From: Myxococcales bacterium
Lineage (GTDB): Bacteria > Myxococcota_A > Polyangia > Haliangiales > Haliangiaceae
NCBI GenBank assembly: GCA_947483555.1
Contig: CANKMW010000021.1
Span: 1 to 64,000, forward strand
Reading direction: 5' to 3'
DNA: 64,000 nt
Both the position numbers and the translations under genes were made by a program. A model generated the notes under the pieces. It searched no databases, had not been told where the DNA came from, and worked only from the letters and a program-made list of their open reading frames with translations. How positions within the stretch are numbered: the stretch's first letter is position 1; each line of letters begins with the position of its first letter. This document shows positions 51,764 to 59,742 of this stretch, piece after piece.

Positions 51764-52306
51764 ATGCGCTACGAGCTGGCCAAGGTGCGCGAGCTGCGGG
51801 GAATGGGTCTGCAGTCCGACGATCCCGCCCGGGTCCGCGACCGGATCCTGGAATGCCTCACGACGCTCGGGGTCGACGTCGCGGGGGCTGCCGCCGCCAG
51901 CCCCGACGGCCCGCCCCGGACCGCGGTCTTCTGGGCCAGCGACGCCGACTTCGCGGTTCACGTCTTCTCGGTTCCGGACCACGCCATCACGCCCGCGCAG
52001 CGCGCGGCCCTCGCGGCCACGCCGTTCTGCTTCGCCGACGCCGGCGACTGCAGCGAGGTGGGCTGGTTCGGCGCGCTCCGCCTCATCGCGGCCATCGGCC
52101 ACGGCGAGAACGGCGACGAGCTCTACACCATCGGGGTGGCGGACAACGAGCTCGCCGACTACGACGGTGCGCCGACCCGCGAGGAGCTGGAGGCGACCTG
52201 GCTGGCCTGGGATCCGCACCACGCCGTCACGCTGACCGACAAGGAAGACCTGTCGTGGCTCGCGGCGCGGTTCAGCGCGCTCCACGTGTTCCAGCGCGCG
52301 ATGTGA
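51764..52306 (+). CDS. hypothetical cytoplasmic protein
   Basis: 180 aa, no signal peptide or membrane segment. Contains AVFWASDADFAVHVFSVPDH, CSEVGWFGALRLIAAIGHGE and LTDKEDLSWLAARFSALHVF. I do not recognise a family. It ends 36 bp before the convergent toxin gene. Codon use looks normal for the window. Confidence 0.6.
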   Translation: MRYELAKVRELRGMGLQSDDPARVRDRILECLTTLGVDVAGAAAASPDGPPRTAVFWASDADFAVHVFSVPDHAITPAQRAALAATPFCFADAGDCSEVGWFGALRLIAAIGHGENGDELYTIGVADNELADYDGAPTREELEATWLAWDPHHAVTLTDKEDLSWLAARFSALHVFQRAM

Positions 52307-52342
52307 GCTCCTGGCGAGCTGCTGGAGCTGCTCAGGATCTGC

Positions 52343-52873
52343 TCACGGTGCGAGCGTGGCCGCGATGGTCGCGATGCCGAGGAACATCGGATGCGGCTCC
52401 CCCACGAGGAGCCCTTCCCGAACGCCCTCGAGCGCCACGAAGCCGAGCCCGGCGTAGAACCCAACCGCCTTGACCTTCGCGTCGGTCACCACGCCCACAC
52501 ACCCGAGACGATCGCGCTGCTCGAGCGCGAGGCCGAGCACGTGGCGAAGGAGAGCCTTGCCGATGCCGAGACCTTGCGCCCGCGTGTCGACGCCGAGACG
52601 GGCGAGCCGCAGCACGGGCAGAGGGTAGCTGGGAAGGCGCTTGCGCTGGCGCGCGCCCGGGATGCTGGCTCGCTCGAGCGCGGACGCTGCCACGGTGGCA
52701 AAGCCGGCGATGCGGCCTTCGACGACCGCGACATACGTGACTGCCAGGTGCAGCTTGAACTGGTTCTGGCCCGCGTAGTGCTCGAAGAACCGATCGAGGT
52801 CGGCCTCACCGCACGAAAAACCGCCGCGGTCATCGTCGCGGGCGAGCGGGCGGATCTCAACGGCCTTGGCCAC
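52343..52873 (-). CDS. GNAT acetyltransferase, TacT-like toxin candidate
   Basis: 176 aa GNAT fold. It begins VEIRPLARDDDRGGFSCGEA and DLDRFF, the hallmark start of the TacT/AtaT-like toxin group (F-x-C-G-x-x-x-L-D-x-F), then LHLAVTYVAVVEGRIAGFAT and the acetyl-CoA loop LGVDTRAQGLGIGKALLRHV. Toxins of this group acetylate charged tRNAs and are encoded after a DUF1778 or ribbon-helix-helix antitoxin, exactly as here. It starts with GTG within the antitoxin gene (17-bp overlap). Confidence 0.85.
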   Translation of the reverse strand: MAKAVEIRPLARDDDRGGFSCGEADLDRFFEHYAGQNQFKLHLAVTYVAVVEGRIAGFATVAASALERASIPGARQRKRLPSYPLPVLRLARLGVDTRAQGLGIGKALLRHVLGLALEQRDRLGCVGVVTDAKVKAVGFYAGLGFVALEGVREGLLVGEPHPMFLGIATIAATLAP

Positions 52874-53132
52874 GCATCAACTCGCGTAGCGCCTGGGTCG
52901 GAGCTGGCGGGCTGTCGAGCAGCTTGACGACGCGATCGAAGACCCTGTCGTCCAGCACCAGACGGGTCGGGATGAGGGCGTCGTCCGGCAGCTCCCTGCG
53001 GGCCTCCATGAAATAGAGCAGGGCCTGCTCGACGACGAAGTTCTTCTTGAGCCCGTGGCTTTCGGTGAAGCGGTCGAGCTTCTCCTTGGTGGCTACCGAG
53101 ACCGTGGCCGAAATCTGCGATTGGTCGCTCAT
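52857..53132 (-). CDS. ribbon-helix-helix antitoxin of the GNAT toxin pair
   Basis: 91 aa. An N-terminal RHH DNA-binding motif (ISATVSVATKEKLDRFTESH, then GLKKNFVVEQALLYFME) and a C-terminal region likely wrapping the toxin. This is a short RHH antitoxin co-transcribed with the downstream GNAT gene, which it should both neutralise and repress. The gene overlaps the toxin start by 17 bp. Confidence 0.82.
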   Translation of the reverse strand: MSDQSQISATVSVATKEKLDRFTESHGLKKNFVVEQALLYFMEARRELPDDALIPTRLVLDDRVFDRVVKLLDSPPAPTQALRELMRGQGR

Positions 53133-53273
53133 CGTCGTCTCCCGAGCTTACATGCGTTTCCCATGGCTGACCATGGAAAACCATGCCTGGGCGCAAATGG
53201 CCCCATGGCGCCGCCCCGGTCGATTCCGTCCGGTTTCGGTCGACGGACGCCGCGGCGTGCTTCTCGTGGCGGA
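53133..53273. promoter_or_regulatory. promoter region of the toxin-antitoxin operon
   Basis: Upstream of the antitoxin. The plus-strand sequence cccatggctgaccatggaaaaccatgcctggg contains repeated ccatgg/accatgg elements (53160-53191) that could be RHH binding sites. The right part belongs to the region before the truncated exchanger. Confidence 0.45.
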
Positions 53274-53462
53274 ATGCTCGATGGCGCGTACCTCCTGGCG
53301 GGGCTGGTGCTCCTCTACTTCGGTGCCGAATTCCTGGTCGCCGGCGCGGCGGGCCTGGCGCGGTCGTACCGCATCCGTCCGCTGATCGTCGGCCTGACCG
53401 TGGTCGCGTGCGGGACCTCGGCGCCCGAGCTGGTGGTGGGCGTGAGCGCCTCAGCGCTGTAG
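53274..53462 (+). pseudogene. 5' fragment of a Na/Ca exchanger (CaCA family) gene
   Basis: 62 codons: MLDGAYLLAGLVLLYFGAEF, then VAGAAGLARSYRIRPLIVGL, then TVVACGTSAPELVVGVSASA and a stop. This is the first helix and the alpha-1 repeat of a YrbG-type calcium/sodium exchanger, which should continue to about 320-370 residues. The frame stops directly after the alpha-1 signature and no continuation follows, so it is a truncated remnant. Confidence 0.75.
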
Positions 53463-53712
53463 CTCCACGGATCACGGTCGCGGCGCCGCGGCCGTGGCAG
53501 TCCGGGTCGGTGGGACATGCACCGATCAGGGGCAGGCGGCGCTGACGCGGTCGGTGCCTTCGAGACGCCAGCTCACGCAGTTGTTCTCGATGGTGACCCG
53601 GACCGTGTTGGCGCCGCGGCGCGTCGCCCGGATGTGGCCGCTCCTGACGGTCAAGGGCTGACCGGCCGACGCCCGACAGACGCTGGCCGCCGAGCCATGG
53701 CACCATCACGGG
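53463..53712. other. intergenic region with a possible gene remnant
   Basis: 250 bp. On the minus strand, codons from 53702 down to 53526 run without a stop and end in GANTVRVTIENNCVSWRLEG plus TDRVSAACP; this reads like a genuine protein C-terminus, but there is no start codon in this frame after the upstream stop. No other feature seen. Confidence 0.3.
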
Positions 53713-55050
53713 GTGCGCTCGTGCCTGGTCCTGACGATGATGTGCGGCGGCTGCCTGGCCACGCCGGGGCCCGCGGCGTCGATCGACGCCAGCGCCCTTG
53801 GTGACGACGGCGGTGACGACGACGGCGGTGACGTCGATGCCGCGGCCGACGCCAACCCGGACGGTCCACCCAGCGCGGCGCGCTGCCGCCCGGGCGGACT
53901 GCCGACGCCGCAGCCGTGGCCACCGGCGGGCGTCGACGTCCGCCACGTCCGGATCGCCGATATCGACGGCGACGACGTCGACGACCTCGTCATCTCGGTC
54001 GCCGGGCAGGTACCGATGTCGACCCGGCCGGCGAAGGTCTTCGTGCTCTACGGCCCGGTGTCGTCGTCGGCGCCGATGTACCACGTCACGGTCGACGTCG
54101 ACGCCGCGGCCGAGCTGCAGCCCTACGCCATGTCCCTCGACGACGCCGACGGCGACGGCTGCGCCGACCTCACGGTGGCGGGCCCGCCGACCTCCATCAA
54201 CACGCTCCCGTTCGTTGCCACCTGGGCCCACGACCACAGCGCGCAGGCCTGGACCGGGGTCCCGGACCGCGCCCAGCTGTCGTTCGTCCCCGACTCGGGA
54301 CCGGTGATGATCGTGTGGGCCGATCTCACCGTGAACGCCGCGCTCGACCTCGCGGTCGCCGACCTCAACGGCGTCGACTTCTTCATCGGTTCGACGCCGA
54401 CCAACCTCGGTGGCCGCATCAGCGCGCCGGCCCCGGCGTCGTGCATCTGGGGCTACATCAATGCCCTGGCCACCCAGCCGCGGCCAGGCGGACGGAACCG
54501 CCTGATCGCCTTCGCGCACTACCAGGCCAACACCATCGAGTTCGATGACGTCGGCACGGTGACGACGACCGACAACTGCACCGCCAGCGGCGCACCGATC
54601 ACGCGCGGCAGCGCCGTGGTCGATCTCGACTCGGTCGCGCCGCTCGATCTGATCAGTGGCGGCGGCGGCTTCTTCGGCGCCCACATCCTGGCCGGCAGCG
54701 CCGCGCCGGTGTCGCCGACCACCGGCGCGCCCGAGTGCGCCAACCGGGGCGGCATCGAGGGCTTCGCGGTCGCCGACATGGGTGGCACCGCCGCGCTCGA
54801 CGCGGTCACCATCGATCAGGACGATCAGGCCCCGGTCGGCTCGTACGCCTGTCTGGTCAGCGGCTTCACGGTGACCTCGACCGCGGTGACCCGCAACGCT
54901 CAGAGCGAGCTGTGGCTGGGCACCGGCCGGGCGACCACGGTGGCGATCGGCGACGTCAACGGCGCCGTGCGAGGCTGGATCGTCGACCTCGACGGCACGC
55001 TCCACTGCGTCCAGCGCAACGCGGGCGCCAACACGCTCGAGCCGTGCTGA
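53713..55050 (+). CDS. FG-GAP/VCBS-like repeat lipoprotein
   Basis: 445 aa, GTG start. Signal with lipobox MCGGC (LVLTMMCGGC), then a long Asp/Gly linker. The mature part carries calcium-binding-type repeats (VRIADIDGDDVDDLVIS; SLDDADGDGCADLTVAG; AVADLNGVDFF; AIGDVNGAVRGWIVDLDG), as in integrin-like FG-GAP/VCBS propellers. Scattered Cys (CIWGYINALA, CTASGAP, CANRGG) may form disulfides. Probably a surface adhesion or binding protein; no enzyme motif seen. Confidence 0.75.
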   Translation: MRSCLVLTMMCGGCLATPGPAASIDASALGDDGGDDDGGDVDAAADANPDGPPSAARCRPGGLPTPQPWPPAGVDVRHVRIADIDGDDVDDLVISVAGQVPMSTRPAKVFVLYGPVSSSAPMYHVTVDVDAAAELQPYAMSLDDADGDGCADLTVAGPPTSINTLPFVATWAHDHSAQAWTGVPDRAQLSFVPDSGPVMIVWADLTVNAALDLAVADLNGVDFFIGSTPTNLGGRISAPAPASCIWGYINALATQPRPGGRNRLIAFAHYQANTIEFDDVGTVTTTDNCTASGAPITRGSAVVDLDSVAPLDLISGGGGFFGAHILAGSAAPVSPTTGAPECANRGGIEGFAVADMGGTAALDAVTIDQDDQAPVGSYACLVSGFTVTSTAVTRNAQSELWLGTGRATTVAIGDVNGAVRGWIVDLDGTLHCVQRNAGANTLEPC

Positions 55051-55084
55051 GCCGCGCCGCGCGATCACCTCCCGTGGCGCTCGA

Positions 55085-55687
<603 letters not shown>

Positions 55688-55792
55688 GTGACAAGGATAG
55701 CGCACCCCGACCAGCGCCGCCGCCCCGGCACCACACGCGGCACCACGCGCCGCCGGTTGTTGTGATCAGGCTGACATTGCATAGTGCGATGC

Positions 55793-56425
55793 GTGACCAA
55801 CGGATCGCTCCGAGTCCTGGAAGATCATGTCGCTGCGCTCCGGGAGTGCCGAGCCTGCCCACAGATGATCGGGCCGGTGGTCAGCGGTCGCCCGGTGCTG
55901 TCGCCGGTCATGCTCATCGGTCAGGCGCCGGGCACCCACGAGGGTCCGGCCGGCAGACCGTTCGCGTGGACCGCCGGCAAGACCATGTTCAAGTGGTTCG
56001 CGGAGCTGGGCCTCGACGAGGAGGGGGTCCGCAGTCGGATCTACATGGCTGCCGTGTGCCGCTGCTTCCCGGGCAAGGGCGCCAAGGGCGGCGATCGGGT
56101 CCCGGCGCCCGACGAGATCGCGCGCTGCCGCACCCACCTCGCCGCCGAGGTCGCGCAGTTGCGGCCCCGGCTGGTGGTTCCGGTCGGCAAGCTGGCCATC
56201 GCGCAGGTCTTGCCGGATGCGGCCCAGCTCGTCGACGTGGTCGGCCGCAGCCACGCGGCGACGTTTCACGGCGTCGCCACCGAGGTCGTGCCGCTGCCGC
56301 ACCCGTCGGGTGCCTCGACGTGGCACCGCACCGAGCCCGGCAAGACGTTGCTGGCCGCCGCGCTGGCGACGCTCGGCCGCCACGAGGCGTGGCGCAGCCT
56401 GGTGCCGCCGCGGGTCCGGTCATGA
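55793..56425 (+). CDS. Fe-S uracil-DNA glycosylase family protein
   Basis: 210 aa. Four Cys placed like the [4Fe-4S] cluster of family 4 enzymes: two in LRECRACPQMIG, one in MAAVCRCFPGKG and one in EIARCRTHLAAEV. The active-site strand is VMLIGQAPGTHEGPAGRPF and the minor-groove loop is VPLPHPSGASTWHR. It should remove uracil from DNA. Start GTG 55793 is preferred over GTG 55784. Its stop overlaps the start of the M20 gene (ATGA), an unusual pairing with arginine synthesis. Confidence 0.85.
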   Translation: MTNGSLRVLEDHVAALRECRACPQMIGPVVSGRPVLSPVMLIGQAPGTHEGPAGRPFAWTAGKTMFKWFAELGLDEEGVRSRIYMAAVCRCFPGKGAKGGDRVPAPDEIARCRTHLAAEVAQLRPRLVVPVGKLAIAQVLPDAAQLVDVVGRSHAATFHGVATEVVPLPHPSGASTWHRTEPGKTLLAAALATLGRHEAWRSLVPPRVRS

Positions 56426-57546
56426 CGCCGGTCGCCACGTTGCTCGCCGAGCTGGTCGGGTTTCCGACCCAGCAGCCGTCCGCGGATCGCAGCGGCGGTG
56501 ACGAGCTGGCGCTGTGCCGCCACCTCGCGCCGCTGCTGGCCGCCCGTGGCGCTGACGAGGTCGTCGTCGTCGAGGCCGGCCGCGGCAGCGATGACGGCGG
56601 TCAGGGTGGCTACGTGTTCGCGCGCTGGGGGCAACCGCGGCTGGTGATCAACGCCCACGTCGACACCGTGCCGGCCAACCGTGGCTGGTCGCGCGACCCG
56701 TGGACCGCCGTCACTGTCGACGACCGCCTCTACGGCCTGGGCGCCTGCGACACCAAGGGCGCGATCGCGGCCGCCATCACCGCGCTCGATCGCGGACCGC
56801 CGCGCGACGTCGCGCTGCTGTTCTCCGGTGACGAGGAGCGCGGCACGGCGTCGATCCGCCACTTCCTGGCCTCGCCGCGACGGGCCGGACTCGAGCGCGC
56901 CATCGTCTGCGAGCCGACCGCGCGCCAGGCCGGCGTGCGCCATCGCGGCGTGCTCGCGTACCGCGCCACCACCCGCGGCGAGGGCGGCCACTCGTCGCGC
57001 GCCGATCGCATGGCTCGACCGGTGGCGACCCTGGCTCGGCTCGCGGTCGCCCTCGACGACCTGGGTCGCGCTCGCGCCACCGATGGTCCGGTCGAGATGC
57101 CGGGCCTGTGCATGAACGTCGCCGCCCTCGATGGCGGCCTGGCCTTCAACGTGGTGCCGACCTCGGCCAGCCTGACCTGGTCGTTGCGGCCGTGGCCCGG
57201 CTTCGACCGCGCCGCCTGGGACGCCGAGCTGGCCGCGATGGTCGACGCCGTCGAGCTCCGCGCCGGGGCGCCGATCACCGTCGAGCAGGTCACCGATCAC
57301 GCGCCGTTCGGCGTCGACGACGCCAGGCTCGCCGCGCTGGTCGACGGCCACGCCCGGGCCCGGGTCGGACTCGACTTCTGGACCGAGGCCGCGCTCTACC
57401 AGGCCGCCGGCATCGCCGCGATCGTCATCGGCCCGGGCGACATCGCCCAGGCCCACGCCGCCGACGAGTACGTCACGCTCGCCGACCTCGACTGGGCCGT
57501 CGAGCTGTTCACCCACGTCTACGCCCGGAGCCACGGCGGTGAGTGA
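56422..57546 (+). CDS. M20 deacetylase, acetylornithine/acetylcitrulline deacetylase-like
   Basis: 374 aa zinc hydrolase. Metal ligands in VINAHVDTVPANRGW (His, Asp), the shared Asp in YGLGACDTKGAIAAAI and the catalytic Glu pair in LFSGDEERGTASIRHF; then VCEPTARQAGVRHRGVLAY and the dimer domain with EGGHSSR. It belongs to the ArgE/DapE/LysK group. The following gene is an N-acetylglutamate synthase, so removal of the acetyl group from N-acetylornithine or, as in Xanthomonas, N-acetylcitrulline is the most likely reaction. Overlaps its neighbours on both sides. Confidence 0.85.
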   Translation: MTPVATLLAELVGFPTQQPSADRSGGDELALCRHLAPLLAARGADEVVVVEAGRGSDDGGQGGYVFARWGQPRLVINAHVDTVPANRGWSRDPWTAVTVDDRLYGLGACDTKGAIAAAITALDRGPPRDVALLFSGDEERGTASIRHFLASPRRAGLERAIVCEPTARQAGVRHRGVLAYRATTRGEGGHSSRADRMARPVATLARLAVALDDLGRARATDGPVEMPGLCMNVAALDGGLAFNVVPTSASLTWSLRPWPGFDRAAWDAELAAMVDAVELRAGAPITVEQVTDHAPFGVDDARLAALVDGHARARVGLDFWTEAALYQAAGIAAIVIGPGDIAQAHAADEYVTLADLDWAVELFTHVYARSHGGE

Positions 57547-58678
57547 GAGCGGCGGCGATCTGGTGCTCCGCTTCCTGTCGAGCATCGGCCGCCCGGCCGA
57601 GGCCCAGCAGTACCTCGACCTGTTTCGCTCCGAGCACCCCGAGCGCTTCGCGATCGTCCACGTCGCCGACGCCGTGGTCCGCGACGCCGCCGACGCGCTC
57701 GCGGTCGAGCTGCGCTACCTGGTCGAGCTCGGCCTCGAGCCGGTGCTGGCGCTCGGGGCCATCGAGCCGCGCAACGCCGAGCGCGCCGCGCTGCGCCTGG
57801 CCGAGGCGCTCGGCCCGGTGGTGTCGCGGCGCTGTCCGGCCACCGCCGACGAGGTGACCCGGGCCTGTCGCGCCGACGCCATCCCGCTGTGCACCTTCGA
57901 TCGCGAGGACGGCGGCGCCGACGGCCGCTTCGACGCCCTCGCCGACCTGGCCGGTGCGCTCGGCACCCGCAAGCTAGTCTTCGTCACCCGGCGCAGCGGC
58001 TTGCAGCCCGCCGGTGGCCGCGTGGTCTCGATGATCGACCTCACCACCGAGCGCGACGCCTGGCTGGCGCCCGGTGCCTTGCCCAGCGAGCCGCAGAAGC
58101 TGCTGCGCCAGATCGACCGCGTGCTCGACCGCGTGCCGCACCGCCTGACGGTCAGCGTGACCTCGCCGCTCGATCTGCTGCGCGAGCTGTTCACCGTCAA
58201 GGGCGCCGGCACGCTGGTCCGCAAGGGCTCGCTGATCACGCGCCACCTCGGCTGGGACGGCATCGATCGCGGTCGGCTGCGCGCGCTGGTCGAGGAGTCG
58301 TTCGGCCGCCCGCTGGTGCCGGGATACGACGCCCGCCCGGTGCTCGCCGTCTACGTCGCCGACGAGTACCGCGGCGCCGCCATCGTGTCGCCGGCGCCGC
58401 TGGCGCCGTACCTGTCCAAGTTCGCGGTCGGCACGGTGTCGCGCGGCGAGGGCGTGGGCCGCGATCTGTGGCGGGCGATGGAGGCCCAGTTCCCGCGCCT
58501 GTTCTGGCGCAGCCGCGCCGACAACCCGATCACGTCGTGGTACCGCGAGCAGTGCGACGGCATGGCCCGCATCCTGGTCGCCGGCGAGCCGTGGTGGGTG
58601 CTGTGGCGCGGCCTGGCCCCGCTCGAGATCCCGCTGGCGATCGAGCACTGCCTGGCGCTGCCGCCCGATTTCGGCTGA
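57539..58678 (+). CDS. N-acetylglutamate synthase, DUF619 (NAT domain) type
   Basis: 379 aa, GTG overlapping the M20 stop by 8 bp. An amino-acid-kinase-like N-terminal part, degenerate in its ATP motif (VADAVVRDAADALAVELRYL; LVELGLEPVLALGAIEPR; KLVFVTRRSG), is followed by the DUF619/NAT domain: GAGTLVRKGSLITRHLGWDG, PLAPYLSKFAVGTVSRGEGV, FPRLFWRSRADNPITSWYRE. This is the bifunctional NAGS/K-like type found in Xanthomonas and vertebrates, which starts arginine synthesis by acetylating glutamate. It should be feedback-regulated by arginine. Forms a coupled unit with the deacetylase. Confidence 0.85.
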   Translation: MSESGGDLVLRFLSSIGRPAEAQQYLDLFRSEHPERFAIVHVADAVVRDAADALAVELRYLVELGLEPVLALGAIEPRNAERAALRLAEALGPVVSRRCPATADEVTRACRADAIPLCTFDREDGGADGRFDALADLAGALGTRKLVFVTRRSGLQPAGGRVVSMIDLTTERDAWLAPGALPSEPQKLLRQIDRVLDRVPHRLTVSVTSPLDLLRELFTVKGAGTLVRKGSLITRHLGWDGIDRGRLRALVEESFGRPLVPGYDARPVLAVYVADEYRGAAIVSPAPLAPYLSKFAVGTVSRGEGVGRDLWRAMEAQFPRLFWRSRADNPITSWYREQCDGMARILVAGEPWWVLWRGLAPLEIPLAIEHCLALPPDFG

Positions 58679-58681
58679 CCC

Positions 58682-58720
<39 letters not shown>

Positions 58721-58735
58721 TCTGCCCGAAACGAC

Positions 58736-58762
58736 CGACGGCGCCCTCGCGGGGCGCCGTCG
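58736..58762. terminator. 11-bp perfect hairpin between convergent genes
   Basis: cgacggcgccc / gggcgccgtcg with a 5-nt loop, between the stops of the arginine gene and the cytochrome-like lipoprotein gene. Probably a bidirectional terminator, though no T run follows. Confidence 0.6.
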
Positions 58763-58785
58763 TGGACGTCGTTGCAGGCTTCAGC

Positions 58786-59679
58786 TCACTGCGGGATGCG
58801 CGGCGTGCCGCAGGTGCCGGCCGTCTTGTAGCCCATGGTGAGGTCGTAGAGCTGCTGCAGGGTCACGAAGGCAGCGTCGTTCAGGTTGGTGTTGAACGAC
58901 GGGTGCTCCTGGTGCGGCACCTGACGCAGGCCGACGCGCTGGAAGTTGACGAAGTTGGGCACCATCTTCGGGTTCGCGAGGTCGGAGATGTCGGCCGAGA
59001 AGTACGCCATCATGTAGTACTTGTTGGTCGTCAGCGTCTCGTACATGCCGGTGTTGTCGTCGTTGGCCTTGAAGCCGTAGGCGCCCGAGGTGTGGCACTG
59101 CTCGCAGTTGCCCTGGTTCGAGCCCTTGTTGGCCCACGCGGGACCGAAGTTCAGCGTGGTGAAGTCGGTCAGCTTCAGGCATCCCGACCACTCGCTGATG
59201 ATGCGAGCCGTCGCCTGCGCCGGGCTCTCGGAGACGGTGCCGCCGTCGGTACCGCCGGTGTTGGTGGCGCGCTCGGTCACTTCCTGGGCGAACCAGGCCG
59301 TGATCTTGGCCTGCTCGTCGGTGGTGTAGGTCCGCCCGTTGTGCGGCCCGGGGACCAACCGGGCGTACATCGCGGCGCCGGGCCCGGTGAAGTTACCGAC
59401 CACCGAGTCGAACCCGGTGGCCGTGATGTACGACGTGCCGACCGCGGCGGCGACGAACGGCGTCGACGACGAGCTGGTCGTCAGGTGGCAACCCGCGCCG
59501 CACTTCGCCGACAGGATCGGGAACACGTCGCGCTCGAACATCCCGCGCGCCAGGGCCGGCGTCGTGGTGCCGGCATCCGTGCCCGGCACGTCGTCGTCAC
59601 CGTCGTCGGCCACCGGCGTCAGGTCGCCGACGCAGCCACCCGCGAGCAAGGCCGCAGTCAGGAGGTAACGGATGGACAT
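58786..59679 (-). CDS. c-type-cytochrome-like lipoprotein
   Basis: 297 aa with lipoprotein signal (MSIRYLLTAALLAGGC) and Asp/Gly linker. Two heme-type motifs: SAKCGAGCHLTTSS, which is C-x3-C-H (checked in the bases), and GNCEQCHTSGAYGF, a normal C-x2-C-H. The first part (FERDVFPILSAKCGAGCHL) is typical of the planctomycete/myxobacterial cytochrome domains in which a peptide opens with D-V-x-P-I-L. It probably takes part in extracytoplasmic electron transfer or binding. Upstream neighbour on the same strand is the MYXO-CTERM gene. Confidence 0.75.
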   Translation of the reverse strand: MSIRYLLTAALLAGGCVGDLTPVADDGDDDVPGTDAGTTTPALARGMFERDVFPILSAKCGAGCHLTTSSSSTPFVAAAVGTSYITATGFDSVVGNFTGPGAAMYARLVPGPHNGRTYTTDEQAKITAWFAQEVTERATNTGGTDGGTVSESPAQATARIISEWSGCLKLTDFTTLNFGPAWANKGSNQGNCEQCHTSGAYGFKANDDNTGMYETLTTNKYYMMAYFSADISDLANPKMVPNFVNFQRVGLRQVPHQEHPSFNTNLNDAAFVTLQQLYDLTMGYKTAGTCGTPRIPQ

Positions 59680-59742
59680 GGTCTTGGTCTCCGTGGGGGT
59701 GAGTTGAAGCGGGGGAGGTGTCGCGGGTGGTGAGGGCGGGGT

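Noticed and set aside
53526..53702. Minus-strand ORF ending in SAACP as a real gene
   Set aside because: No start codon follows the upstream stop; kept only as a possible remnant within the intergenic entry.
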